From Candidatus Dadabacteria bacterium (GTDB lineage Bacteria; Desulfobacterota_D; UBA1144; Nemesobacterales; Nemesobacteraceae): a stretch of 5,582 nucleotides of DNA. Position numbers and translations under genes: made by a program. Shown here one piece after another: positions 5,571-5,582 of the stretch. Under the pieces are notes generated by a model. The model worked only from the letters and a program-made list of their open reading frames with translations. It was not told where the DNA came from and searched no databases. The DNA lies in contig JAPOSJ010000182.1 of the NCBI GenBank assembly GCA_026709745.1, positions 1 to 5,582 of the forward strand, in the 5' to 3' direction. Every line of letters starts with the position of its first letter. The stretch's first letter is position 1.

Positions 5571-5582
5571 GTGAAAATATCC
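5571..5582 (+). CDS. Start of a downstream gene (cut by window edge), possibly DXP reductoisomerase
   Basis: GTG AAA ATA TCC (MKIS) begins 9 bases after the cdsA stop, preceded by a run of eight G at 5561-5568 that can serve as a strong Shine-Dalgarno. The ATG at 5569 is followed at once by TGA, so GTG 5571 is the likely start. Only four codons are visible. Gene order (cdsA then dxr in many bacteria) and the MKxIS-like opening of Dxr suggest dxr, but the sequence is too short to confirm it. Confidence 0.4.

Overview
This window looks like an ordinary chromosomal stretch from a bacterium of moderate GC content with dense gene packing. It holds seven protein-coding genes, two of them cut by the window edges. 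I see no tRNA or rRNA gene, mobile element or CRISPR array. RecN, a pyruvoyl-type arginine decarboxylase, and cdsA followed by a probable isoprenoid gene suggest a Gram-negative-type, possibly deep-branching lineage (Desulfobacterota-, Nitrospinota- or Dadabacteria-like). That placement is an inference from gene content only.

Layout. (1) Positions 3-602, plus strand: the C-terminal half of proA (gamma-glutamyl phosphate reductase, proline synthesis). (2) Positions 660-2336, plus strand: complete recN (SMC-like DNA break repair ATPase). A short GC-rich, hairpin-forming spacer separates it from proA. (3) Positions 2396-2959, minus strand: pyruvoyl-dependent arginine decarboxylase, starting at TTG and convergent with recN. 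(4) Positions 3040-3876, plus strand: endonuclease IV (nfo). Its conserved N-terminus reads back to an ATT start codon preceded by a strong Shine-Dalgarno sequence. Calling only ATG, GTG or TTG starts would lose 29 conserved residues. (5) Positions 3879-4637, minus strand: a PurN-like formyltransferase whose catalytic His and Asp are replaced. It is convergent with nfo, with only 2 bases between the stop codons. (6) Positions 4689-5561, plus strand: cdsA (CDP-diacylglycerol synthase). (7) Position 5571 to the edge: the first codons of a downstream gene, plausibly dxr.

The genes do not form one pathway. They alternate in strand and cover proline synthesis, DNA repair (recN, nfo), agmatine/polyamine supply, a folate-enzyme-like protein of unknown role, and phospholipid synthesis. 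The most notable points are the ATT start of nfo beside a TTG-started divergent neighbour, the active-site-degenerate PurN paralogue, and several short palindromes that share a CCGYGCGG-type core. I found no convincing new multi-gene system.
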